DNA of 64,000 bases from Boswellia sacra (taxonomy: Eukaryota; Streptophyta; Magnoliopsida; Sapindales; Burseraceae), in NCBI GenBank assembly GCA_013180625.2, contig SNVD02013728.1:682001-746000 (forward strand), given 5' to 3'. Position numbers and translations under genes: made by a program. The notes beneath the pieces are model-generated. The model did not search any database, was not told the DNA's origin, and was given only the letters and a program-made list of their open reading frames with translations. Positions 1 to 10,466 of the stretch are shown here, one piece after another. Position 1 is the first letter of the stretch. Each line of letters opens with the position of its first letter.

Positions 1-678
1 GCCTAACTAAAATCTTTCTTTGAGTTTTAAATTGACTTTTCATTCCTATATATTAATTCGGTTCAACTCTTTTATCTCTGAGGATGGTAATGACACTCTT
101 CAGTTTTTTTTTTTAATAATATTTTCGTACGCATCTCATACTAAAGCAAATGCTTCATGGTTATGGGGAAACTTTTAAGCATTGTCAATTCCAGATAATA
201 GTACATATAAGCAATGGTTAGCTTACGTAATGTAACTTGTGTTTGATTGAGATGAAGGTTAAAGAAAAAACTTTGTTACATAATTATCCAGAATTGTATA
301 TATTTTGGTATAATCAATTAGCAAGAGAGTTTGAATGTGCCAAATAATTCAATTGAATCAGGTCCTTGTCTTCTCTAAGGGACATATATATAACGTGTGA
401 TTAGCCTTGCCGAATTTCAGAATGACTTGTGTAAGGCAAATAATAAAGTCTTGATGGCTGAAAATATTGAAAACTTGTACATGACGGTGATGGAGACCGT
501 TGAGGAATCCAACCACCGAAGTAACAATGAAGTACAAAAACTAGGTGACCATCTTCATCTACCTTCCTAACTCTCTCTGACTACCAATTATGTTTCTGAT
601 TCTCTGTGACAGTCCCATGTATAATTAATTCTTTAATTTACCTCTTGAAGATAAACTAGCAAGATCAGGCAGTTTCCC
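1..678. other. Upstream spacer, no gene seen
   Basis: AT-rich spacer before the CASP-like gene. No convincing coding exon, RNA gene or repeat was seen. Its last part must contain the promoter and 5' leader of that gene, but no clear TATA box stood out. Confidence 0.5.
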
Positions 679-1346
679 ATGGCCAAGGTCAAGAGGCTCT
701 GCACCCTTCTGCTAAGGCTAATAGCATTTGGTGCAACACTTTCGGCTGCCATTGTCATGGCGACAAGCCATGAGAGAGCTAACTTCTTTGCAGTATCGTT
801 TGAAGCAAAGTACAGTGACACTCCAGCCTTCAAGTGAGTTCAATTAATTAATATATCTCACTTGCTATTTTAACTGGTTCTAGCTGGTGATCATTTTCAA
901 TCTTCTTCAATTTTGTAGGTACTTTGTGATTGTAAATGCAATTGTCAGCGTGTATGGCTTTTTGGTTCTCTTCCTTCCTCCGGAAAGTTTGCTCTGGCGC
1001 TTGGTTGTTGTCTTGGATATGGTAGGATGATAAATGATCATATATAAATATTGTAACCTGAGCTATGTTGATCATTTTTAAGTAGCCTGATGGATTCATT
1101 TTTATGAGATAGGTTTTCACCGTGCTACTCTCTTCAAGCATTTCGGCTGCCTTGGCAATTGCTCAAGTGGGAAAGAAGGGGAATTCCTTTGCGGGCTGGC
1201 TGCCCGTTTGCAACCAAGTACCAAAGTACTGTGATCACGTTACAGGAGCTTTAGCTGCTGGCTTCATTGGACTCATTATCTATATGCTGCTTCTTCTCTA
1301 CTCCATTCACACTGTCTTGAATCCTTTCCTTGTTCAAAAGACTTAG
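679..1346 (+). CDS. CASPL1C: CASP-like membrane protein, CASPL1C type
   Basis: Three exons are inferred: 679-833, 919-1021 and 1113-1346. All introns are GT-AG and the joined frame is open for 163 residues, a normal length for the family. The protein starts [18 protein letters not shown], followed by a first membrane segment ending IVMATSHE, a signature of the CASPL1C group. A second hydrophobic stretch lies around [15 protein letters not shown], a third around [17 protein letters not shown], and a fourth near the C-terminus ([16 protein letters not shown]). A short loop with two cysteines precedes the last segment. This is the four-helix MARVEL-like layout of Casparian strip membrane domain proteins and their relatives, which sit in the plasma membrane and can organise local wall modification. 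The role of this subgroup is not established. The next ATG-rich frames on the other strand are shadows. Neighbourhood with the callose synthase and TPC1 supports the subgroup assignment. Confidence 0.9.
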
Positions 1347-2988
1347 CTAGATATATATGTGTAGTCTCAAGTTTTGAGATTTAATTTCTTACCCTTTTAA
1401 TTTCACCCTTTTGTTTTTCTTTCTGTATGGTTGTTGCCCTTCAGGGTCATGCTTAGTAAAATCTCATTTTAGCAGACTCTTTCTTTTACCATAATGTTTT
1501 AGGTCACTATAGTTACAAGTTTTAACCGGCCAATCAAACTAATGGCAGCGCTATCACTACCAGTGCTCGTTGATCTTGTCACTCCCAGGTTTATGCAGTC
1601 TCAAAACTCCAAGTAAGTGTTGGCAACTTGGCATATGGCAATATTAAAAATGAAAGCGATGAAATGGGATATATCTTCACTAATTGAAAGGATAAAACTT
1701 GGTGTGCACATAGGTCATAATTTACCAAAATGATTGCCTATGTGCACAAGCTACTGCCAGCTGCATGCTTCAACTTTATAACTTGTTTTTAAGGTAGGCT
1801 CCGCAAAAGTCCAAGTAGTGACAAAGCCTTTTCACCGAGAAGTGGCCTCTGTTCCAACTTTGAAGTTTACAGTATCTTGGTGACGATATTCTCGCTCACC
1901 AAAAACGGGGTGGAATCATAAGCACATTTAAAAGGCTTTTTCAATATATCTGCACCGCCGATGCTATGCTACTTCCTCGCTTTCACTTGTCCTTTTTCTT
2001 GCCTTTCTATTCAACCTTGAACACTTCTTACGCAAATCAGCTCTACTCCTCTCTTTTTATTTTTCTTTTCCTCCATGTTGCTTTTGTTCAAGCCTATGTT
2101 ATATTGTCGTTGACTTGTTATCCATTCTCGTAATTTCTGAATTGACATTTCAAACGGAAATTATATCGTGACTTGGAAAAGTGAATTTAATTAAGAAATA
2201 GAGTAAAATAAATCTAATTTATATTTAAAAGTAAAAATTAATGAGTCAGTATCTTTTTAAAAATTAAGATAAAAAGAGAATCCTAATAGAATAAATTATA
2301 TATATATATTATTTATAAAATTAAATTGACATTATATCATTTATTTAGTATTATATTACTTATTAATTATGTACTTTAAATTTGTTAATTTATCTATTTG
2401 TTTAATATCATATCACTTAATATATAAAATTTTATATATATACTTTATCAGTATAATTTTATAATAAAAAAAGGTTCTTGTATTAGTTTTGGGTTTTTTC
2501 TATTAATATCTGCAATAAGATTTTTTTAACACTTTGATATTTGTCCAAAATATCTTAAAATATCAAAAGTGAACTCTTTTTTCCAAGTAAATTTATAAAT
2601 GAACTCAATACCATTCAGCAGGATGGAGCCGTGGAGGCACCATTTGCTTTTGTATTTGTGTTAAACGGGGATAAAGGTCGACTAATTAATTCATTAATTT
2701 CATGGGATGATACCGTAGTACTGTAAAAGTTGCTACATAAAATTGTTCACTTACGAATTTAAAATGATCTAGAAAGTTGTATATCTAAAATTATTTATTA
2801 TATTATTCATTGGAAAAAGAATCTTAAGACGCTTCTTAACCTGAAGCAAAGCAAACAATTAAGAATTTCTTAAAATAAATTAAAAAAATCGTTTATATAT
2901 ATTTGAAGGTTGTATGTAATAATTATGATTTTTAAAACAAATAACAACAATGAGAGTGGACATCAGAGTGTTTAACTAAAAACCTTTA
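1347..2988. other. Spacer downstream of the CASP-like gene
   Basis: The first 100-150 bases are probably 3' UTR. The rest is AT-rich. I see no gene. The part from about 2,200 onward is more than usually rich in A and T and runs into the element described at 2,989. Confidence 0.5.
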
Positions 2989-4158
2989 GGTTGCGTTTGA
3001 GAATCAAGATTAGGCTGCACTGTATTGAGATTGGTATTGAAATTGGACTATAGAGAGTACTATTTTATGTTTAATATGGACTTGATTACATTAGTATACA
3101 ATAAATTTTTGGAAATTAAATTTTAAATATAACGTAATTTATTTTTATTCAAGTTTAATTTGAATACAAATTAATTTAATATTTAGATTAAAAATATTTA
3201 AATACTCATTAAGATTTTGATAAAGATAATAATATTTTGCATTTCATAAGGAATTATTTATTATATAAATTATAAATGTAATATTTTGGATTTTTAATTA
3301 TTATTAGATCATTTTTTAAGTAAATAATCAAGATTAATTTTAGATAAAACTAATTAAATATTTAAACATAATTAAAAATTACCCTTTTTTGAAATTATTA
3401 ATAAAGTAATATAATTATTTATATTATAAATATATAAATTTCTATATTATATTAATAGTTGTTTAATAATATTTCATTTATATTATATAAAATTAATATT
3501 ATTTGAAGTTATTGAGTAAATCTCTATATTATTGTATTAATATTTATTTAATAATATTTAATAATATTTATATTATTATATTAATTTTTAATTATATTAT
3601 AGTTTTATTATATAAAAAATATTATTTTGAAATTATTAATTGAGTAATTCAGTTATCTATTTTATTTATAAATTTATTATTAAAAATATCATTTTTATTA
3701 TATAAAGTTAATATGATTTTAGAATTATTAATTGAGTAATGTAATAATCTATTATATTTATGGATTTTTTATATTTTTATATATGTGTCTAATAATATTT
3801 CTTTTTGCATCTCATTAATTTTATTAAAATTGTTAATAATATTTATTATTTTTAATTTGTACTTATAATTATTTATGATTTCCTTTTAATATTTTTTTAA
3901 TAATATTTTTTCTGTTATTATATTATTCATATATTATTATTAGTTATGATAAAATTAAGAAAAAAACTGCTGGCCAAACTTGGGAGAAGGAGTTCCGTGA
4001 TTAAACATGAGACAAGTTGTCGTACATAAACTTGACACTATTAAGCCCAGCATGAATCCGGTTCAATTATCTTAAAATGTTCAAAACATGGGATTACGAT
4101 TAATAGTCTTAAAAACTACTAATGCCACCTCATACTTGTCCCGCTTCCAAATGCGCCC
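2989..4158. mobile_element. Possible PIF/Harbinger-type non-autonomous element
   Basis: The left end reads GGTTGCGTTTGAGAA, and the reverse complement of the right end reads GGGCGCATTTGGAAG. The ends are thus short imperfect inverted repeats of the GG...GTTTGG kind. Both ends are flanked by the trinucleotide TTA (2986-2988 and 4159-4161), the target duplication expected for PIF/Harbinger or Tourist-like elements. The interior is AT-rich without a transposase frame. The terminal match is short, so the assignment is tentative. Confidence 0.4.
3386..3760. repeat. AT-rich degenerate tandem repeat, four copies
   Basis: A motif close to TTTTGAAATTATTAATTGAG followed by TAAT and a T/A-rich tail occurs near 3386, 3501, 3625 and 3715. 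The copies are roughly 90-125 bases apart and clearly diverged. They lie inside the putative element that starts at 2,989. Confidence 0.45.
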
Positions 4159-4213
4159 TTATTGAAGAAATAAAAAGGCTGAATTGGAGAATAATAATAA
4201 TAACAAGAAGGTC

Positions 4214-4339
4214 GGTGACGTGTGGCCAAGGAACTTATCCTTATCTAGCTTCCGAACCCCAACACAAAAATCCCACATTTATAAAACGTTTTTTTCTGGT
4301 CCATCTTTTAACTTGATTGAATTCTCCCAACACGTCACC
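4214..4339. promoter_or_regulatory. Inverted pair of ABRE-like boxes upstream of FLOE
   Basis: The 10-mer GGTGACGTGT lies at 4214-4223, and its exact reverse complement ACACGTCACC lies at 4330-4339. Both contain the ACGTG core bound by plant bZIP factors such as the ABF/ABI5 group. The second copy sits one base before the TATA box of the downstream gene. That placement suggests a working promoter module; binding itself is an inference. Confidence 0.55.
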
Positions 4340-4340
4340 G

Positions 4341-4347
4341 TATAAAT
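4341..4347 (+). promoter_or_regulatory. TATA box of the FLOE/DUF1421 gene
   Basis: TATAAAT lies about 187 bases before the ATG at 4528. Transcription would start near 4370-4380, leaving a leader of about 150 bases rich in CT and A runs, which is ordinary for a plant gene. Confidence 0.5.
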
Positions 4348-4527
4348 CCTCACGAAATTTCCTTCACATCCTTTGCAAACAAGAGAAGCCAAGCAAGCGA
4401 AGCAACTCTCTCTAATTTATTTTTGTTTCTTCCTCTCTTTGGAGAAAAAACAAAACAAAAACCCTAACTTTACCCCTCCTTTTCTTTCTTTGTTTAACGA
4501 GTTTCCGCATTAACGATCGCTGTTTCG

Positions 4528-7492
4528 ATGGCTTCCGGATCCTCGGGTCGGCCCAGTTCGGGATCCAAGGGCTTCGATTTCGGCTCCGATGACATTCTCT
4601 GTTCCTACGAGGACTACACCAACCAGGATTCTTCGAACGGGAATCATTCGGATCCTGTCATCAGCTCCACTTCTAGTAAGGTAGTTGATCGTTAGCTGTT
4701 TGAAATTTCTTTGGTTTTTTTTAGTAACTGATTTGGAATTTTTGGAGTTCGTGTTGGTGGATTTGGGAATTTTGTTCTAGGGTTGCGATTAGGGTTTTTG
4801 AATTGGGTAGTTTTATTTTATTTTTTTAATTGGAAGTGAGTTTTTCAAGGATTTTGTTAAATTTTTATATATTGCTATGTAGATCTAGCCCTGATTGATT
4901 ATGAGTGAAAAGTTTGAAATTTACCACGGCTGAGTGTAATGACTGTTTTGTTAATTTGAATTGCTAATATGGAATTGATACTGTGAAATGGATTCTGGCT
5001 TGATTTTTAGGTTTTGTGGAGCAATTTGGGGTAAGTACAATTTTGGGTTGGCAGTTTAACAGTTTCAGTTAAACATGGGCTAAGCTTGGTCTAGTGCTTA
5101 TGTTTTTGTATTAATGCGAGTGTTGTTTATTTCTGCCTTGTCTTTGTATGGTTATGAATGAGGCTGCCATGTTATCTCACCAAGTCTGATTCACTTCTAT
5201 TTCTTTAGGATTTTCATAAGAGCAGAAGGGCAAGACCAACAATGTTTTCTCCTAATGCCTATAGCCAGCCAGACGATTCTCTCAACCAGGAAGTAATCTC
5301 TATGGTTGAAATTACCATGAAAAAGCATAATGATAACCTCATGCGTTTTCTTGAGGGAATCAGTTCACGCCTATCTCAGTTGGAATTGTACTGCTACAAT
5401 CTTGATAAATCAATTGGAGAAATGCGTTCTGACTTAGTTCGTGACCATGGGGAGGCAGATACGAAGCTTAGATCTCTTGAGAAACACATTCAAGAGGTGA
5501 CTTCAATTTTGAAATTCGACATATTTGCGGTAGACAGATTTAAGTTTTTGACTATGAGAAATGAAATGCCTAATTTTAAGTTTCCCGTCTAATTCAGCTA
5601 GTTGCATTCTGGAACGTGCATTTGAAAGCATTTAATTTGTTGGATATGTTGAACCATTGCTAAAATGGCTTGTGTTTTTTTTTCTTTCTTTCTTTTAAAT
5701 AGTCAGCTGTAATGTCTGATATCCATTCTTGTAGTAGAAAGATTTATTTATTGGTAAAAACATTTTGCTTATCCAAAGTAAATTTTTGTGGTTGTCTTTG
5801 TTTTTTTGTTTCTCTCTCTCTCTCCCCCCGTTTTTTTGGGGGTTGGGGGTTGTTGGGTGTTTGGGGTTCTTGTCTCTTTCGATTTATTAGGCTTCATTCT
5901 GTCTCTGTTCTGAGTTTTTGTCTTGATCACTTTCTTTAAGAAATTCTCTTTTCATAAATTATTTTTGACTGATGCAACTTTTTTGTTTCTTCATAAGGGA
6001 ATGAGCATGGCTTTGATAATTTTTTTTTTTAATTAACTGCATTTTGATGCTGGTTTTGATCTGTTAGTAAATAATACTTCCTATTGTTGTCGTGGATTTG
6101 AAAGTTTTAGCATCTAGGGTTTGTTCCTATATTTTTTTTCTTCTGGCAAACCTAACATAGATTGAATTATGGTGTTCATTGTATGATCGGGCTGCTTGGT
6201 TGTTGCATAATTAATCTGCTTTTCTCCTCTCTCCCCCCAAACAATAGCATTAACTTGCATGCCATCTTTAAGTAATTAATATATGTTTAAACGCTTCTTT
6301 ATCACCATTGCAGGTCCACAGGTCTGTGCAGATCCTAAGAGACAAGCAAGAACTTGCAGAAACTCAAAAAGAGTTAGCTAAGCTTCAGCTTGTGCAAAAA
6401 GATTCATCCTCTTCAGCTCATTCACAATCCAATGAGGAGAGAGCATCACCAGGTGCTTCTGATGCTAAAAAGATTGAAAACACATCTGACATGCACAACC
6501 AGCAATTAGCTCTTGCCCTTCCTCATCAAGTTGCGCCACAGCAACAGACTGTGGTACCTTCTCAGCCACCCCCTCAGAATGTGACCCATCAGCAATCCTA
6601 TTACATGCCTGCAACCCAATTACCAAACCCGCCAGTCCCAGTCGCTGCACAAGTCCCAGCCCCAAGTCAACAGCCACAAGGTACATATTTGCCTTCTGAT
6701 CCTCAGTATCGAACTTCCCAATTGCCAGATCCCTCTAGGGTGGCTCCACAAGCTACACAATCTCAGGTAAATCCAGTGCCCCCCGGCCACCAATTCCCCC
6801 CTCAGTATCAGCAGCAATGGCCACAGCAGTTACCTCAGCAGGTACAACAAACACAACAGCCTCCTATGCAACCGCAGATAAGGCCCCAATCAACAACAGT
6901 CTATGCTTCATATGCTTCCACCCAACCAACAAATCCACCTCCTCCAGAGATGTTACCAAACACCTCATCTATGCAGGTGCCATTTTCCGGAGTTCCTCAA
7001 CCAGTGGCTAGCCGTGCCGATGTCATGCCTTATGGGTATGGTGGACCTGGTAGAACAGTTCCACAGCAGCCACCACCACCACCACCCCAGCAAATGAAGG
7101 GTGCTTATGGGGCACAACCGGGTGATGGGTATGCAGCTGCTGGGCCCCTTCCTGCCCTTCCTCCAGGAAGTGCATATATGATGTATGAAGGAGAAGGGGG
7201 TAGAGCACATCATCCTACACAACAGTCTCACTTTCCCCAGGGTGGATACCCTCCACAACCTACGCCAGGCAGTAATATGTTGGCCCGGAATCCAAGTCAT
7301 TCACAATTCATTCGCAACCATCCTTATAATGATTTGATTGAGAAATTGGTGGGCATGGGTTTCAGGGGTGATCATGTTGCCAGCGTGATTCAGAGGATGG
7401 AAGAGAGTGGTCAGCCTGTGGATTTTAATGCTGTGCTTGACAGGTTAAGTGGGCATTCTTCAGGGGGTCCACAGAGGGGATGGTCAGGATGA
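4528..7492 (+). CDS. FLOE: FLOE-like DUF1421 protein, prion-like with UBA-type end
   Basis: Three exons are inferred: 4528-4680, 5209-5496 and 6314-7492. All are in phase, giving 539 residues. The N-terminus is rich in Ser and Asp, with the motif FDFGSDDILCSYEDY. Residues from about 60 to 195 are predicted coiled coil (EISMKKHNDNL-like heptads, then KQELAETQKELAKLQ). Residues from about 210 to 480 form a long Gln/Pro/Ser-rich, low-complexity stretch with Tyr residues and a run of seven prolines. The last part, around LIEKLVGMGFRGDHVASVI, is the DUF1421/UBA-like domain. This order matches Arabidopsis FLOE1, which phase-separates on hydration and tunes seed germination with water. That function is known for FLOE1 and only inferred here. 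The gene is preceded by a TATA box and two ABRE-like boxes, which fits seed or ABA control. The first ATG in the leader-to-exon frame was chosen. FLOE2/FLOE3-type membership is not excluded. Confidence 0.88.
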
Positions 7493-7696
7493 AGAAAACT
7501 GTTTTCGTTCTATATTTTACAGTGACGGGCAGTTTGAATCCTTGCGTTGTATCGAATAAAGGGTTTCTTAAAATGTATACGTGTGTAACCTAAAATTTTA
7601 TTTTGTGCTGTAAACAAGCTTTCTTTTCACTATGCATAGTCCAATTTCTCAGTCGGGCAATTATCTTTTAACTTGCGTAATTAGTTGTTGAATATG

Positions 7697-7940
7697 GTAC
7701 CGGTGTTCCAACTTCCATAATTGCTGAAGGATCAACCAAGTCACAAATTAAATATGAATGAAATTGTCAATAAATAACTGTTCAATCTGGTACTGGTGTT
7801 CCATTCTTCCCAAAGGATCAACCAAAGTTACAAAAATTTGGAAACTGAGAAAATATCGGGGGAAAAAAATTCGTGTTCCATACTTGCCGAAGGATCAACC
7901 AAGTCAAAAATTAAATATGAGAAAATATGGGGGGAGGGGG
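7697..7940. repeat. Three degenerate copies of a ~75-base unit beside the tRNA
   Basis: Each copy contains a GGT(A)C-GGTGTTCCA-type start, then GAAGGATCAACCAA(G)T, then an A-rich tail with AAATATGA. The copies begin near 7697, 7789 and 7871. The last copy ends directly before the tRNA-Glu gene. The copies differ by several substitutions, so the duplication is not recent. Confidence 0.6.
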
Positions 7941-7945
7941 AAAAT

Positions 7946-8017
7946 TCCGTTGCCGGGAATCGAACCCGGGTCTTTCGGGTGAGAGCCGAATATCCTAACC
8001 GACTAGACTACAACGGA
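7946..8017 (-). tRNA. tRNA-Glu (anticodon CUC)
   Basis: Read on the minus strand, the 72-base segment folds as a standard cloverleaf. The acceptor stem is TCCGTTG with CAACGGA. The D-arm is around TCTAGTCGGTTAGGA. The anticodon stem TTCGG/CCGAA encloses the loop CTCTCAC, with anticodon CTC at 7983-7981. The T-arm is CCCGGGTTCGATTCCCGG, with the A and B box promoter motifs in place. No intron is present. The sequence appears intact and matches cytosolic plant tRNA-Glu. Confidence 0.95.
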
Positions 8018-8178
8018 TTGATGGAAGTTACTTCCACAAATTTATAAAACTCAACAACGACGTGCCAAACCTCCATTCCCCCGAGTAACCGTTGAGCGAG
8101 GGTTTTTATCCTTAGGAAGAAAAACTTCCTGTCCTTGGGAACTGACCTCTCATCGTCTTTACCCGGTAGGAACTACGA

Positions 8179-8364
8179 GATCACCTTAAGAATAACTACC
8201 AGAGATTCTTAAAGGCTTACTATCAGAAAAACTTTCTTGACGAATTGGATAGGTTAAGAAAAACAGCAATAACAGCTGCAACAAGAGCTGAATATGCCAT
8301 AGCAATCAAAGAGGAATTCCAACATTATCCAATTTTAAGGACTCTTGTTACTTGTTATTGGTGA
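8179..8364 (+). pseudogene. Possible relic of a Mutator-like transposase
   Basis: An ATG-less open stretch of 61 codons reads HLKNNYQRFLKAYYQKN and then LRKTAITAATRAEY. The pattern of a basic aromatic stretch followed by an Ala/Thr-rich helix ending in E-Y/F resembles the segment after the DDE catalytic region of plant MULE transposases. No start codon, zinc finger or catalytic residues can be seen, so this could be chance. The rest of 8,020-8,990 shows no other recognisable coding remnant. Confidence 0.25.
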
Positions 8365-9000
8365 CCCCTTTAATATCCGTATTCAAATCTTTAAAGTTGC
8401 TGCAGCATTCAAGAAACCATAAATTTTGTTGTTTGCTTCCCGTGAAGATCAACATTTACATTTAGAACCTTGTACAGTCGTACTTGTAGAGAGACGTTGG
8501 AACTCTGATCCATTGCCAATATGGACCCCTTTTGAAGCTAGTATCTGGTGATGCGAAGTGCTCCTATAGTAACTGAGAGCATGCAACAAGACCAAGTGGG
8601 TAGCTGGGTGCCAACTATCAAACTTAAGATGTAGCCTGCAAGGCCGTGGAATCTCCTCCCTTCCAATGTGCTGTTATGATAGAGAACCAGGTTAGATTTT
8701 TCAAAGATGCGAAGCCAATACAGCATGCAAGAATAGGATCGATGCAAATGGTGTAAGTTTCAGCGTTTAATTAATGAACAGGAAGTAGACTGCCTAATAA
8801 TCTGAGTTCCTCTCAATATTAAACACTCTTCGCTCTCTCCAGCAATGCATTTTTAAGCAGCGTCTTCTTTAGACGTTAAAATATTCTCTCTTAGTTGATA
8901 GTATAACAAAATAGTTGTCTTGCGAGTGATGGGCCACGAGGAAAATCTTGGTCAAATTCCGAAACGAAAAAAAAAACAAAAAAAAACAAAAAAAGAGCTT

Positions 9001-9037
9001 TCCGTTGCCGGGAATCGAACCCGGGTCTTTCGGGTGA
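9001..9037 (-). pseudogene. Truncated tRNA-Glu copy (3' half)
   Basis: The first 37 bases are identical to the 3' half of the tRNA-Glu gene at 7,946-8,017 on the same strand: the acceptor 3' strand, T-arm, variable region, and the 3' side of the anticodon stem and loop. The match stops inside the anticodon. The 5' half is absent on the far side of the adjoining MITE. It cannot make a functional tRNA. It is preceded by an A-rich run of about 35 bases. Confidence 0.85.
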
Positions 9038-9050
9038 AGTCTTAAAAATA

Positions 9051-9864
9051 TAGTAAAACATCGATAAATTATACAATTGAAACCATAAAAAAATTATTAT
9101 TTTATCAAAATTATTTATTTATCTATAAATAAATAATTTATTAATTTAAAAAGATTTTTATGTTTTAATTATTTGCTTTTTTTATCAAGATAAATGCATT
9201 TGTTGTAAATAAAAATACAATGAATCAATATGATCAAAGGTTAATAGATTACATAAAGCCATTTACACTTTACACTATAAAAATCCAATTGATGTTAAAC
9301 GTATTTTGATTTTTTCTAGTGAAAAATGATGCGGTGATGGAATCGCCTACTAACGATAAGATTATTGAAGGAGTAATGGCTATATCGGTTAATAATAATT
9401 ATGATCTAAATAATGTTATGTTTTTAGCAAATGTTTTTTAAAAGAGGTCGTTCAAGTAATTGTAATCTTAAATAACTATTACTTGCTACAATATGAAAAA
9501 CTTAAAACAAATATGGTGCATGCTTTGGAAAAAAATTAAGAAAGAGGATGAGTTAAGTTTAGATAAAAAAGAAAAAAAAACAAAAAACTTTAGAGACATA
9601 TTTTGAAAGAAAAATAGAATTGAAAAACTATAAATTGTTAAGAAAAAGTCACGTTAATTTCATAAATTTATATATTATTTATGGTATGTATTTGATCATT
9701 ATGATTTATATTTTTTTAACCCTCAAGGATTTGAAAAAAATTATTTTCTTATGCATTTAATGAATTTATTAATTTACTACATTGGTCCTTGTCGAGATTA
9801 GAAGATTTTATTATTTAACCGAGATTATTAATTTATCAAACATTCATTTGTCGAGGTTTTACTG
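9051..9864. mobile_element. Emigrant-like (pogo/mariner-type) MITE
   Basis: The left end is TAGTAAAACATCGATAAATT, and the right end in reverse complement is CAGTAAAACCTCGACAAATG. They form inverted repeats of about 20 bases, and each end is flanked by TA. These features match the Emigrant family as I remember it (ends CAGTAAAACCTC..., TA target duplication), mobilised by pogo-like transposases such as Lemi1. The 814-base interior is AT-rich. A short stretch near 9,340-9,380 reads SPTNDKIIEGVM and might derive from a transposase tail, but this is weak. Confidence 0.65.
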
Positions 9865-10106
9865 TATACCTTATATGGAGACTTGGAACTGAGATGGAAA
9901 TCTGTTTAGGCTAGTAGAGACTATGTAATTATATCAGTTGCTTGACATTCAAAACAATTGTAGCCTCAACTTTAGTAACCATTATCGAATTGCATTGTAT
10001 GTGTGTTTGTGTGTGCACGCGTGCTAAATACGACACCTAAACCTTATTATATATTCAAGTAACTTTAATAATTCTAAATTTAAATATGCTAGGAGTCGAG
10101 TTTTTC

Positions 10107-10460
10107 AAGAGGGGGAGAGTTGATGTAACATTGGAATATTTAAGTTTAGGATTATTGAGGTTATTTCCGTCGTTTGATTATTTTAGCGTTTAATTGAATT
10201 ATGACTTTAATATCTAAGGATTTTAACTCAATTAAGGATTCTGACTTTTCTTAGATTGACTCAAATTTCAATTTGTATATACTAGCATAAATTAGGTGTC
10301 TTAGTTATTTGAATTTTTAGGCTTATTATGAATTGATTATTGTGAATAAATAAATGTTTTTCCCTAGTTGATTTTTTTTTAAGTTAGATTGTTGGTTGAG
10401 TGTTGAGTCTGTGATTGAGTATTGAGTTGTCATGTGTTGTTGGTTGTGTTCTTGGATTTG
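10107..10460 (+). mobile_element. Polypurine tract and LTR-like fragment
   Basis: AAGAGGGGGAGAGT at 10107-10120 looks like a polypurine tract, and it is followed by TGATGTAACA, a plausible LTR start. Sequence up to about 10,460 resembles the block at 11,139-11,401 (shared GACTTTTCT...TTGA(T)TCAAATT and GTCATGTGTTGTTGRTTGTGTT). This is consistent with two decayed LTR copies. No gag or pol frame was seen nearby. Confidence 0.35.
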
Positions 10461-10466
10461 GTTGTG

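Noticed and set aside
633..833. Minus-strand open frame over the first CASPL1C exon
   Set aside because: It is the antisense shadow of a well supported exon and has no family signature.
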